Assembly (NCBI GenBank): GCA_038211965.1
Contig: JBBQVB010000014.1
Coordinates: forward strand, 1-33,071
DNA: 33,071 nt
Direction of reading: 5' to 3'
DNA from: Glacieibacterium sp038211965
GTDB taxonomy: Bacteria > Pseudomonadota > Alphaproteobacteria > Sphingomonadales > Sphingomonadaceae
A model generated the notes under the pieces. The model was not told the origin of the DNA and ran no database searches. It was given only the letters and a program-made list of their open reading frames with translations. The number at the start of each line of letters is the position of its first letter. Position 1 is the stretch's first letter. A program made the translations under genes and the position numbers. Shown piece after piece: positions 23,765 to 33,071 of the stretch.

Positions 23765-24232
23765 ATGCACCCGCAACCCGACCCCGCTTCCGGTGCCCCC
23801 GACCTCGACCGCGGCCGCCATCGCTTCGCCGTCACGGCGTATTTCGAAGACACCGATATGACCGGGGTGGTCTATCACGCCAACTACCTGCGCTACATGG
23901 AACGCGCGCGCTCGGACATGCTGCGCGGCCTCGGCATCGACCAGCGCGCGCAGCACAGCGCGGGCGAGGGCTATTGGGCGGTCGCCGACATCGCCATCCG
24001 CTATTTGCGCCCGGCGCGGCTGCACGACGCGCTGACGGTCGAAAGCCGGATCGTCCGGGTCCGCGCGGCCGCTTGCGTGATGCAGCAGACGATCACCTGC
24101 AACGGCGCGGTGCTGACCGATGCAACCGTCACCGCGGCATGGCTCGATGCGGGTGGGCGTCCGCAGCGGCAACCGCGCGACTGGGCGGCGCGTTTCGAGG
24201 CGTTGCGCGCCGCCGCCGATACGGAGACCTGA
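23765..24232 (+). CDS. ybgC: Tol-Pal-associated acyl-CoA thioesterase YbgC
   Basis: YbgC is a hotdog-fold thioesterase of the 4-hydroxybenzoyl-CoA type, active on short acyl-CoA or acyl-ACP near the Tol-Pal complex. The 155-residue product has the active-site region FEDTDMTGVVYHANYLRYME (catalytic Asp in EDTD) and the strand IAIRYLRPARLHDALTVESR. A GTG one codon upstream (23762) is an alternative start; the ribosome binding site is weak. Its stop overlaps the tolQ start (TGATG). Confidence 0.92.
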   Translation: MHPQPDPASGAPDLDRGRHRFAVTAYFEDTDMTGVVYHANYLRYMERARSDMLRGLGIDQRAQHSAGEGYWAVADIAIRYLRPARLHDALTVESRIVRVRAAACVMQQTITCNGAVLTDATVTAAWLDAGGRPQRQPRDWAARFEALRAAADTET

Positions 24233-24927
24233 TGCAACCCGTCGCCAAACTCGCCGCCGACCTCAGCCCGTGGGCACTGTTTTTGCAGGCCGACCTCGTC
24301 GTCAAGGCAGTGATGCTGCTGCTCCTCGCCGCGAGCGTCTGGTCGTGGGCGATCATCCTCGAGCGCAGCCGGCGGCTGCGCGCCATCAATGGCCAGGCCA
24401 AATCGTTCGAGGACTGGTTCTGGAAGGCCGACAGCCTCGACGCGCTCTACGACCCTGCCGCCAAGGCGCATCACCCGTCGGCAAAGCTGTTCGTCGCGGG
24501 AATGAACGAGTGGCGCCGCAGTCTCGCCAAGGGCCGCATCGACCGCGAGGGGGTCCGCGCACGGCTGACCTCGATCCTCGGCGTCGCCATCGCGCGCGAG
24601 ATCGACGATCTCGGCGACCGGCTGAGCGTGCTGGCCACCATCGGCTCGGTCGCGCCGTTCGTCGGGCTGTTCGGCACGGTGTGGGGGATCATGCGCAGCT
24701 TCACCGGCATCGCGGCGTCGCAGAACACGACGCTCGCGGTGGTCGCGCCGGGCATCGCCGAGGCGCTGTTCGCGACCGCCATCGGGCTGTTCGCGGCGAT
24801 CCCGGCGGTCATCGGCTACAACCGCCTGCTCCACGGCATCGGGCGGCTCGAAGCGCGGCTGAGCGCCTTCGCCGAGGAATTCCACGGGCTGCTGTCGCGC
24901 CAGCTCGACGGGATGGAGGAGAAGTGA
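24232..24927 (+). CDS. tolQ: Tol-Pal system protein TolQ
   Basis: TolQ forms the proton-driven stator with TolR in the inner membrane and powers outer-membrane constriction at division. The 231-residue product has an N-terminal TM (VVKAVMLLLLAASVWSWAII), a large cytosolic loop, and two C-terminal TMs (VLATIGSVAPFVGLFGTVWG and VAPGIAEALFATAIGLFAAI), with the family motif GTVWGIM. It overlaps tolR by four bases (GTGA). Confidence 0.96.
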   Translation: MQPVAKLAADLSPWALFLQADLVVKAVMLLLLAASVWSWAIILERSRRLRAINGQAKSFEDWFWKADSLDALYDPAAKAHHPSAKLFVAGMNEWRRSLAKGRIDREGVRARLTSILGVAIAREIDDLGDRLSVLATIGSVAPFVGLFGTVWGIMRSFTGIAASQNTTLAVVAPGIAEALFATAIGLFAAIPAVIGYNRLLHGIGRLEARLSAFAEEFHGLLSRQLDGMEEK

Positions 24928-25382
24928 TCTCGCCCCCCCATCGCGGCCGCCGCGCGCCGATGGCGGAGATCAACGTCACGCCGATGGTCGATGTGATGCT
25001 GGTGCTGCTGATTATCTTCATGGTCACCGCGCCGCTGCTGGTGACCGGCGTGCCCGTCGACCTGCCGGACAGCAAGGCGGGTGCGCTCAAATCCGACGAC
25101 ACGCCGGTGCAGGTCTCGCTCAAGCGCGACGGCGGCGTGTTCATCGACGAGCTGAAGATCGCCCCCGACGCGTTCGGCGCGAAACTCGCCGCCATCCGCG
25201 CTGCGCGGAGCGATGCGGCGCGCGTCTATGTCCGCGCCGACAAGGCGCTCGGCTACGGCGCGGTGATGGCGGTCGTCGGCGAAGTGTCGGCGGCGGGCTT
25301 CACCCATGTCGCGCTGGTCAGCGGGGCCGCTACGCCGAAGCGTGCCGCCGCGCCGATCGCGATGGGCGGCGCCGCGCCGTGA
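24924..25382 (+). CDS. tolR: Tol-Pal system protein TolR
   Basis: TolR is the periplasmic/inner-membrane partner of TolQ (ExbD family). The GTG at 24924, with GGAGGAGAA before it and overlap with the tolQ stop, gives 152 residues: a short basic N-terminus, then MAEINVTPMVDVMLVLLIIF, with the conserved TM Asp in VDVMLV, and a periplasmic domain ending near AGFTHVALVSG. An ATG at 24960 is an alternative start but would remove the N-terminal cytosolic residues. Confidence 0.94.
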   Translation: MISPPHRGRRAPMAEINVTPMVDVMLVLLIIFMVTAPLLVTGVPVDLPDSKAGALKSDDTPVQVSLKRDGGVFIDELKIAPDAFGAKLAAIRAARSDAARVYVRADKALGYGAVMAVVGEVSAAGFTHVALVSGAATPKRAAAPIAMGGAAP

Positions 25383-26203
25383 CCGAGCGCCAGGCGCTGC
25401 TCGGCGCGGGCGCGCTCCACGTCCTGCTGTTCGCGGTGCTGTCGCTCGGCTGGGCGGCGCTGCCGGTGGTGCCGGCCCCTGAGGAGGCGATCCCGGTCGA
25501 ACTCGTCGCGGTCGCCCCACAGACGCGCGTCACCGAGCGCCCGCAGCCGTCGAAGGCCGCCGCGCCGCAGGAGACCGCGCCGCCGCCGCCGGCCGTCGAT
25601 CCGACACCGACGCCGCCCACGCCCGCGTCCGAGCCTGTCGCGGCGCTGAAACCCGACCCGGTGCCTGACCCCAAGCCGGTCGAAGCCAAGCCTCCCGAAG
25701 CAAAGGCCAAGCCCAGCAAGGCCAAACCCGAAAAGCCCGTCGAGAAGCCGGTCGAGCGTCTCGACACCGCCGAACTGAGCAATCTCATCGACAAGGCGCT
25801 GCCCAAGGCCCCGAAGAAAGTCCGCGATCCCGACGCCTTCGCCAAGGCCATCGCGCTGCAGATACCCAAGTCGGCGAAGCTCGACGCGCGCGCCACGGCA
25901 AGCCTCGCCGCCGCGATCCGCTCGCAGATCGCGCCGTGCTGGAACCCGCCGATCGGCCGGGCGGATGTCCGCAAGATGACCGTCGTGCTGTCGATCCAGA
26001 TGGCGAAGGACGGCAGCGTCGTCGGGCGACCGTCGGTGGTGTCGCAAACCGGCGGCACGAGCGGCAACGCGGCCTATGCCAAGGCCTTCGCCGATACCGC
26101 TGTTCGTGCCGTGCTGCGCTGCTCGCCGCTCAAGCTGCCGCCCGACATGTTCGACGCGTGGAAGGCATTCGAGCTCAACTTCGATCCGAGCGAGATGACC
26201 TGA
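25379..26203 (+). CDS. tolA: TolA-like / TonB-like energy transducer
   Basis: TolA spans the periplasm and connects TolQR to the outer-membrane system. The 274-residue product starts at GTG 25379 (GTGA overlap with tolR). It has an N-terminal TM anchor (GAGALHVLLFAVLSLGWAAL), a Pro/Ala/Lys-rich periplasmic linker of about 130 residues (PPPPAVDPTPTPPTP; KPPEAKAKPSKAKPEKPVEK), and a C-terminal domain with CWNPPIGRADVRKMTVVLSI and VVGRPSVVSQTGG, of the TolA/TonB C-terminal type. The order ybgC-tolQ-tolR-tolA supports TolA. The expected tolB and pal do not follow. Confidence 0.88.
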   Translation: MTERQALLGAGALHVLLFAVLSLGWAALPVVPAPEEAIPVELVAVAPQTRVTERPQPSKAAAPQETAPPPPAVDPTPTPPTPASEPVAALKPDPVPDPKPVEAKPPEAKAKPSKAKPEKPVEKPVERLDTAELSNLIDKALPKAPKKVRDPDAFAKAIALQIPKSAKLDARATASLAAAIRSQIAPCWNPPIGRADVRKMTVVLSIQMAKDGSVVGRPSVVSQTGGTSGNAAYAKAFADTAVRAVLRCSPLKLPPDMFDAWKAFELNFDPSEMT

Positions 26204-26298
26204 CGGTTCACTCTGTTCGCACGGGATCGGCGCGGGAAGGGACTCGACACGCGCGCGGGCTTGCCCGCCTATGGGGCGCGCATCAGCGGAGCCGTCCG

Positions 26299-28974
<2,676 letters not shown>

Positions 28975-29061
28975 CACGAGCGTCGTCGGGTCGGTGCGGA
29001 CACTGCGGCGCTGCGGCCCCGGGCATGGCCGAAAATCCTTGTCGGTCGTCCCCGCGTCGTG

Positions 29062-29085
29062 CGATGTATCGCGCCGAATATAACG
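29062..29085 (+). promoter_or_regulatory. ModE-like operator upstream of modA
   Basis: CGATGTAT-N8-ATATAACG, 24 bases end to end, resembles the ModE box known from E. coli (CG-C-TATATA...TATATAACG), with the right arm nearly identical and the left arm 6 of 9. It ends inside the modA ribosome binding region (CGGAG at 29084-29088), so a molybdate-ModE complex bound there would block modA expression. No modE gene is in the window. Confidence 0.5.
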
Positions 29086-29093
29086 GAGTGCTC

Positions 29094-29855
29094 ATGGGCG
29101 GGCTGAGAACGGCGATTGCACTGATCGTTGGCGCGCTGCTCGGCCTGTCGCCCACCGCGGCCGCGCCGCTGCGCGTCTTCGCGGCGTCGAGCCTGACCGA
29201 AGCGATGAACGATGTCGCCGACGGCTATGCCGCGACCGGCCGCCCGCGCCCCACCTTGGTGTTCGGCGCGTCGTCGGCACTGGCGCGCCAGATCGAGGCA
29301 GGGGCGCCGGCGGCGATTTTCCTTTCCGCCGACGCGGCATGGATGGATTATCTCGCAGCGAAAAACCTCATCGACGCGCCGAGCCGTCGCGCGCTGCTGT
29401 CGAACACGCTCGTTCTCGTCGTACCCGCGACCGCGCCCCGGACGATCGCCATCCGCCCCGGATTCGACTTCGCCGGTCTGGTCGGCGACGGCAAATGGGC
29501 CACCGGCGACCCCAATTCGGTGCCCGTCGGCAAATACGCCAAGGCAGCGCTGACCAGCCTCGGCGTGTGGTCGTCGGTGCAGTCGAGCCTCGTGCGCGGC
29601 GAGAACGTCCGCGCCGCGCTGGCCTTCGTCGAGACCGGCGCAGCCCGCGCCGCGATCGTCTACGCGACCGATGCACTTGCGTCGACGAAGGTCGCCGTCG
29701 CCGGCACCTTTCCGGCGCGCAGTCACCCGCCGATCGTTTATCCTGTCGCGCTGATAGCCGGGACGACCGACCCCGAGGCGCGCGCTTTCGTCGCCTATCT
29801 CGAAGGCGCGAAGGCGCGTGCGGCCTTCAAGGCGCGCGGCTTCGGAGTGAAATAA
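29094..29855 (+). CDS. modA: Molybdate ABC transporter, substrate-binding protein
   Basis: ModA binds molybdate or tungstate in the periplasm and delivers it to ModBC. The 253-residue product from ATG 29094 (CGGAG upstream) has a signal peptide (TAIALIVGALLGLSPTAAA) and the family motifs LRVFAASSLTEAMNDVADGY, LVFGASSALARQIEAGAPAA, IFLSADAAWMDYL and GDPNSVPVGKYAKAALTSLG. In-frame sequence from 28971 is upstream non-coding. Its stop overlaps the next gene (TAATG). Confidence 0.95.
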   Translation: MGGLRTAIALIVGALLGLSPTAAAPLRVFAASSLTEAMNDVADGYAATGRPRPTLVFGASSALARQIEAGAPAAIFLSADAAWMDYLAAKNLIDAPSRRALLSNTLVLVVPATAPRTIAIRPGFDFAGLVGDGKWATGDPNSVPVGKYAKAALTSLGVWSSVQSSLVRGENVRAALAFVETGAARAAIVYATDALASTKVAVAGTFPARSHPPIVYPVALIAGTTDPEARAFVAYLEGAKARAAFKARGFGVK

Positions 29856-30283
29856 TGTTTGCCGCACTTGTCGCCGCCGCGGTCGCTGCGCTGCCCATGA
29901 CCGTCGAGATCGATCCCGCCGCGCTTGCAGGTCTGCCCCCCGCGCGCGGCGCTTGGCTGATTCATGGACAACCGCTGACCTGCGACGGGGCGTGGCTCGC
30001 CGATGTTGCGGCGCGTGCGGGCCTGCCGTCGGCCGAGGCGGTGAGGGGCGATGCGCTGCGCCAGTTGATCGTCGCCGAAGCCGCCGACGGCTACCGCGCG
30101 GTATTCACGCTCGGCGAGATCGAGCGGACGCTCGGCAACGCGCCGGTGCTTGTCGCCGCGACGTGTAACGGCAAGCCGCTCGACGTCGCCGATGGGCCGT
30201 ACCGGCTGCTCGCCATCGGCGATGCGCGCGGCGCGCGGTCGGTGCGCCAACTGGTGCGGCTGCGCTTCGTGGCCTTGCCCTGA
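29855..30283 (+). CDS. Small molybdopterin-binding (SUOX-fold) domain-like protein in mod operon
   Basis: The product has 142 residues with a short N-terminal signal-like helix (MFAALVAAAVAALPMTVEI). The rest matches the latter half of the oxidoreductase molybdopterin-binding domain: LTCDGAWLADVAARAGLPS, then VAEAADGYRAVFTLGEIE and CNGKPLDVADGPYRLLAIGD, ending VRQLVRLRF. It is shorter than complete sulfite-oxidase-type enzymes, and the segment holding the usual molybdenum-ligand Cys seems missing, so it is unlikely to be a self-contained enzyme. The overlap with modA (TAATG) and with modB puts it in the mod operon. It may bind molybdate or cofactor in the periplasm; this is inference. Confidence 0.7.
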   Translation: MFAALVAAAVAALPMTVEIDPAALAGLPPARGAWLIHGQPLTCDGAWLADVAARAGLPSAEAVRGDALRQLIVAEAADGYRAVFTLGEIERTLGNAPVLVAATCNGKPLDVADGPYRLLAIGDARGARSVRQLVRLRFVALP

Positions 30284-30957
30284 TCGCGCCGCTGACTCCT
30301 GCCGAGGCCGACGCGATCGCGCTCTCGCTGCAGGTCGCCGGGGTCGCGACCCTGTGCACCCTGCCCGTCGCGTTCGCGCTCGCGTGGTTGCTGGCGCGCC
30401 GCGACTTCTTCGGCAAGGCGGTCGTCGAGGCCTTGGTGACACTGCCGTTGGTGCTGCCGCCGGTCGTCGTCGGCTACCTGCTGTTGCTCGCGTTCAGCCC
30501 GGCGGGGGTGTTCGGCGCGCTGGGTGCCGGTGTGCTGTTCCGCTGGACGGGGGCCGCGGTCGCGGCGGGGGTGATGGCGCTGCCGCTGATGACGGGGCCG
30601 CTGCGGCTTGGACTCGAGGCGGTCGATCCGCGTCTCGAGGGCGCGGCGCGGACGCTCGGCGCGAGCCGTGCGCGCGTATTCCGCACGGTCACGCTGCCGC
30701 TCGCGCTGCCGGGGCTCGTCACGGCGGCGGTGCTCGGCTTTGCGCGTGCGCTCGGCGAGTTCGGCGCAACACAGACCTTCGTGTCGAACATTCCGGGCGA
30801 GACGCAGACCTTGCCGCTGGCGATCCATGCACTGCTGCAGGTCCCGGGGCAGGACGCGGCGGCGGGGCGGTTGACGTTGATCTCGGTGTTCATCGCCTTC
30901 GCCGCGCTGCTCGGCGCAGGCGTCGTTCAACGTCGTGCTGCGGCGCATCGCAAATGA
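30280..30957 (+). CDS. modB: Molybdate ABC transporter permease, non-canonical start
   Basis: ModB is the inner-membrane channel of the molybdate importer. The 225-residue frame from CTG 30280 has the expected N-terminus LTPAEADAIALSLQVAGVAT, several TMs (VVEALVTLPLVLPPVVVGYL; VAAGVMALPLMTGPLRLGLE) and the EAA coupling loop (RTLGASRARVFRTVTLPLAL; ALGEFGATQTF). No ATG, GTG or TTG occurs in frame between the stop at 30166 and TTG 30388, which lies inside TM1. A CTG start overlapping the preceding TGA (CTGA) is therefore the best guess. The stop overlaps modC. Confidence 0.88.
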   Translation: MIAPLTPAEADAIALSLQVAGVATLCTLPVAFALAWLLARRDFFGKAVVEALVTLPLVLPPVVVGYLLLLAFSPAGVFGALGAGVLFRWTGAAVAAGVMALPLMTGPLRLGLEAVDPRLEGAARTLGASRARVFRTVTLPLALPGLVTAAVLGFARALGEFGATQTFVSNIPGETQTLPLAIHALLQVPGQDAAAGRLTLISVFIAFAALLGAGVVQRRAAAHRK

Positions 30958-31553
30958 TCAATGTCGATATCCGCAAGCGGCTCGGCGACTTCGACCTCGC
31001 GCTGGCGTTCGACAGCGACGCGAAGGTCACTGCACTGTTCGGCCCATCGGGCGCAGGCAAGACGAGCGTCCTCGACATGATCGCCGGCCTGTCGCGCCCC
31101 GACGCCGGGCGGATCGTGGTGGACGGCGCGCCGCTGTTCGATCCCGCCGCCGGTATCGACGTGCCGCCCGACCATCGCCGCGTCGGCTATGTCTTCCAGG
31201 ACAAGCGCCTTTTCCCGCACCTCCGCGTCCGCGCCAATCTCCTCTACGGCGCGCCGGACGATGCGGGCCTCGCCGAGACCGCACGCGACCTCGGCATCGC
31301 GCACCTGCTCGACCGCTGGCCGCGCCATCTGTCGGGCGGCGAGGCGCAACGCGTCGCCATCGGCCGCGCATTGCTGATGCGCCCGCGCCTTCTCCTCCTC
31401 GACGAACCCCTCGCCCACCTCGACCGTGCACGGCGCGCCGAGGTCCTGCGGCTGATCGAGCGACTGCGTGACACCGGCGGCGTGCCCCTCGTCTACGTCA
31501 CCCACGACGCGAACGATATCGAGCGCCTGGGGGCGATGCGCGTCGATTTGTGA
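30954..31553 (+). CDS. modC: Molybdate ABC transporter ATPase, short form
   Basis: ModC hydrolyses ATP to drive molybdate import. The 199-residue product has Walker A GPSGAGKT (30-37), Q-loop FQDKRLFPH (81-89), signature LSGGE (126-130), Walker B LLLLDE (146-151) and switch His in YVTHD (184). E. coli-type ModC is ~350 residues with a C-terminal MOP domain that senses molybdate; that domain is absent here, and the gene ends right after the nucleotide-binding domain. The start ATG overlaps the modB stop (ATGA). Confidence 0.93.
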   Translation: MINVDIRKRLGDFDLALAFDSDAKVTALFGPSGAGKTSVLDMIAGLSRPDAGRIVVDGAPLFDPAAGIDVPPDHRRVGYVFQDKRLFPHLRVRANLLYGAPDDAGLAETARDLGIAHLLDRWPRHLSGGEAQRVAIGRALLMRPRLLLLDEPLAHLDRARRAEVLRLIERLRDTGGVPLVYVTHDANDIERLGAMRVDL

Positions 31554-31573
31554 GCGGCAGACCGCACGGAGGT

Positions 31574-31650
31574 TGGTGCGCCCGGAGGGAATCGAACCCC
31601 CGACCTTGGCTTTAGGAAAGCCCTGCTCTATCCTGCTGAGCTACGGACGC
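31574..31650 (-). tRNA. tRNA-Arg (anticodon CCU)
   Basis: On the minus strand a 77-nt cloverleaf is readable: acceptor GCGTCCG / CGGGCGC (one G-U pair), D-arm GCTC/GAGC, anticodon stem around loop TTCCTAA with anticodon CCU, T-arm GGGGG-TTCGATT-CCCTC and encoded 3' CCA. The CCU anticodon decodes AGG (Arg). The anticodon stem has a G-A mismatch at its top pair. Confidence 0.95.
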
Positions 31651-31697
31651 GCGCCCGCTCGAATAGCCGCCGCATCCGCCCGCGCCAAGGGCCGCGC

Positions 31698-33071
31698 TCA
31701 TTTCTGCCGCGCGATGAACCCCCGGATGTCCGCCGACAGCTTGGCGAGGTCGCTGTCGTGGACGTACATCATGTGGCCCGCCTGGTAGTAGTGGAACTCG
31801 ACGCGGCCGGCCGGGAAACCGGTGCGGCTGAGCGAATACTCGGCCCCGTAGAACGGCGTTGCGAAGTCGTAATAGCCTTGGCCGACGAAGATTTTCATGG
31901 CCGCGTTTTCGCGTAGCGCGCGGCTGAGATACGGCGCGACGTTGAGATACGCGGCGCGGTCGCCGCCGCCGCCGCGGCCCTCGTCGAGCTTCCAGTCCCA
32001 GCCGCGGACCCCGCCGATCGTGACATAGTCGCGGTCGATCCTGAGGCCGAGATCGCCGCGCACATAGGCGTTGATCGCCGCAGTATACGCGCCGTCGATG
32101 CCGTAGAAGCTCGGATCGTTGTCGGGGTCTTCACCCGCCCGGTCGTAGTCGACGCCGGTGTAGCGCGTGTCGAGGCGGCCGATGGTCAGCCCCCGGTCGC
32201 GCAGCAGCTCCTTGTAGAAACGCCCCGGCGACACGCGCAGGTCGGCATTGTCGACGAAGGTCTCGCTGAGCCCGATGAAGCCGGCCAGCTGGTGGCGGAT
32301 CATGTCGTGTTCGGCCTGGCTCAGCGCGGTACCCTTGAGCAGCGCCGCGATGTACGGGCCGGTCGCGAACGCCCGCGCGGCATCGACGTGCGCCTCGAGC
32401 GACGCGGGCTGCACCGTCAGATGCTTGTGGTACCACGCCGTCGCCGCCATCGACGGCAGGGTGAGGGCGAATTGCAGCTCGTTGCCCTGCGTCTCCGAAC
32501 TCGCGCCGAAGTCTAGGATCGTCGAGATCAGGATGACGCCGTTCAAGGCAACGTCGTTGTACTGCCCCTCCAGCTCGTGCGTCACGGCGGCCGAGCGCGT
32601 CGTGCCGTAGCTTTCGCCGCCGAGGAATTTCGGGCTGTTCCAGCGTCCGTTGGCGTTGAGCCAGAGGCGGATGAACTGCGCCACCGACTTGGCATCCGAC
32701 GTGACGCCCCAGTAGACCTTGGGGTCGGTCTTGCCGAGCGCCTTCGAGAAGCCCGTACCGACGGGGTCGATGAACACGATATCGGTCGCGTCGAGGAGCG
32801 AGTCGGGGTTGTCGACGATTGGGTAGGGCGCGGCACCGTCGTCCTTGGCATCGGGGATACGAACGCGCTTGGGGCCGAATGCCCCCATGTGGAGCCATAC
32901 CGACCCCGAACCCGGGCCGCCGTTGAACAGGAAGGTCACCGGGCGGCGCGGGTCGAGCGGTCCGTCCTTGACGTAGGATGTCGAGAAGATCGCGGCGGCG
33001 GGCTTGTCGTCGGGGCCTTTGAGATAGGTCTCGCCGGTCGTCGCGGTGTACGCGACGGGCACGCCGCCGAA
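31698..33071 (-). CDS. Serine carboxypeptidase-like S10 family peptidase (5' end beyond window)
   Basis: The frame is open to the window edge and ends at 31698; at least 457 codons are present. S10-family features are FLFNGGPGSGSVWLHMGAFG (oxyanion-hole region), the nucleophile motif GESYGTTR, the Asp-containing FVGQGYYDFATP and the final His in AGHMMYVHDSD. S10 peptidases cleave C-terminal residues and usually act outside the cytoplasm. The signal peptide, if present, lies outside the window. The apparent Met at 33062 is an internal GTG (FGGVPVAYTATTG). The end is 48 bases upstream of the tRNA on the same strand. Confidence 0.93.
   Translation of the reverse strand, partial: FGGVPVAYTATTGETYLKGPDDKPAAAIFSTSYVKDGPLDPRRPVTFLFNGGPGSGSVWLHMGAFGPKRVRIPDAKDDGAAPYPIVDNPDSLLDATDIVFIDPVGTGFSKALGKTDPKVYWGVTSDAKSVAQFIRLWLNANGRWNSPKFLGGESYGTTRSAAVTHELEGQYNDVALNGVILISTILDFGASSETQGNELQFALTLPSMAATAWYHKHLTVQPASLEAHVDAARAFATGPYIAALLKGTALSQAEHDMIRHQLAGFIGLSETFVDNADLRVSPGRFYKELLRDRGLTIGRLDTRYTGVDYDRAGEDPDNDPSFYGIDGAYTAAINAYVRGDLGLRIDRDYVTIGGVRGWDWKLDEGRGGGGDRAAYLNVAPYLSRALRENAAMKIFVGQGYYDFATPFYGAEYSLSRTGFPAGRVEFHYYQAGHMMYVHDSDLAKLSADIRGFIARQK

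Overview
The window is a high-GC chromosomal segment from an alphaproteobacterium, most likely of the order Sphingomonadales. The main clues are a PEPxxWA-type PEP-CTERM protein, extended ribosomal proteins S5, L3 and L15, a catalytic core of F1-ATPase ordered atpH-A-G-D-C, and a ybgC-tolQ-tolR-tolA cluster. Coding density is very high. The largest gene-free stretch is about 258 bases (20940-21197), so no gap exceeds 300 bases. No insertion sequence, prophage or CRISPR array is visible.

Region 1 (1-12522, plus strand) holds the 3' half of tuf, a tuf/S10 intergenic region built like a transcription attenuator, then rpsJ-rplC-rplD-rplW-rplB-rpsS-rplV-rpsC-rplP-rpmC-rpsQ-rplN-rplX-rplE-rpsN-rpsH-rplF-rplR-rpsE-rpmD-rplO. 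A terminator-like hairpin follows, then secY-adk. Most junctions overlap by 1-8 nt or are separated by a few bases, so translation is probably coupled. The usual continuation rpsM-rpsK-rpoA-rplQ is absent; a convergent ppa gene follows adk directly.

Region 2 (12534-20939, minus strand) reads, in transcription order, atpH-atpA-atpG-(small broken ORF)-atpD-atpC, then gloA-like gene - pentapeptide-period repeat protein - gloB - DUF6491-like secreted protein, then an autoregulated-looking padR-DUF2218 pair, then ppa. The gloA-repeat-gloB trio has 4-nt start/stop overlaps, which places an unusual repeat protein between the two enzymes of methylglyoxal detoxification.

Region 3 (21198-23675, plus strand) carries a subtilisin-like protease without an obvious signal peptide, a 74-residue stand-alone protein resembling an I9 inhibitor/propeptide, and a PEP-CTERM surface protein. 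The last is preceded by a textbook sigma-54 -24/-12 element and two upstream dyads.

Region 4 (23765-31553, plus strand) has ybgC-tolQ-tolR-tolA without tolB-pal, then phosphoenolpyruvate carboxylase. Next is a molybdate transport operon: modA, a small partial SUOX-fold protein, modB with no canonical start codon where its N-terminus should be, and a short modC without the MOP domain. A ModE-like dyad overlaps the ribosome binding region of modA.

Region 5 (31574-33071, minus strand) has a tRNA-Arg(CCU) and the 3' part of an S10-family serine carboxypeptidase gene.

The best candidates for under-described biology are the protease/I9-like pair, the pentapeptide-period protein inside the glyoxalase operon, the tuf/S10 attenuator-like switch, and the interrupted one-helix ORF between atpG and atpD. 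All family names come from reading the sequence by eye; no database search was run.
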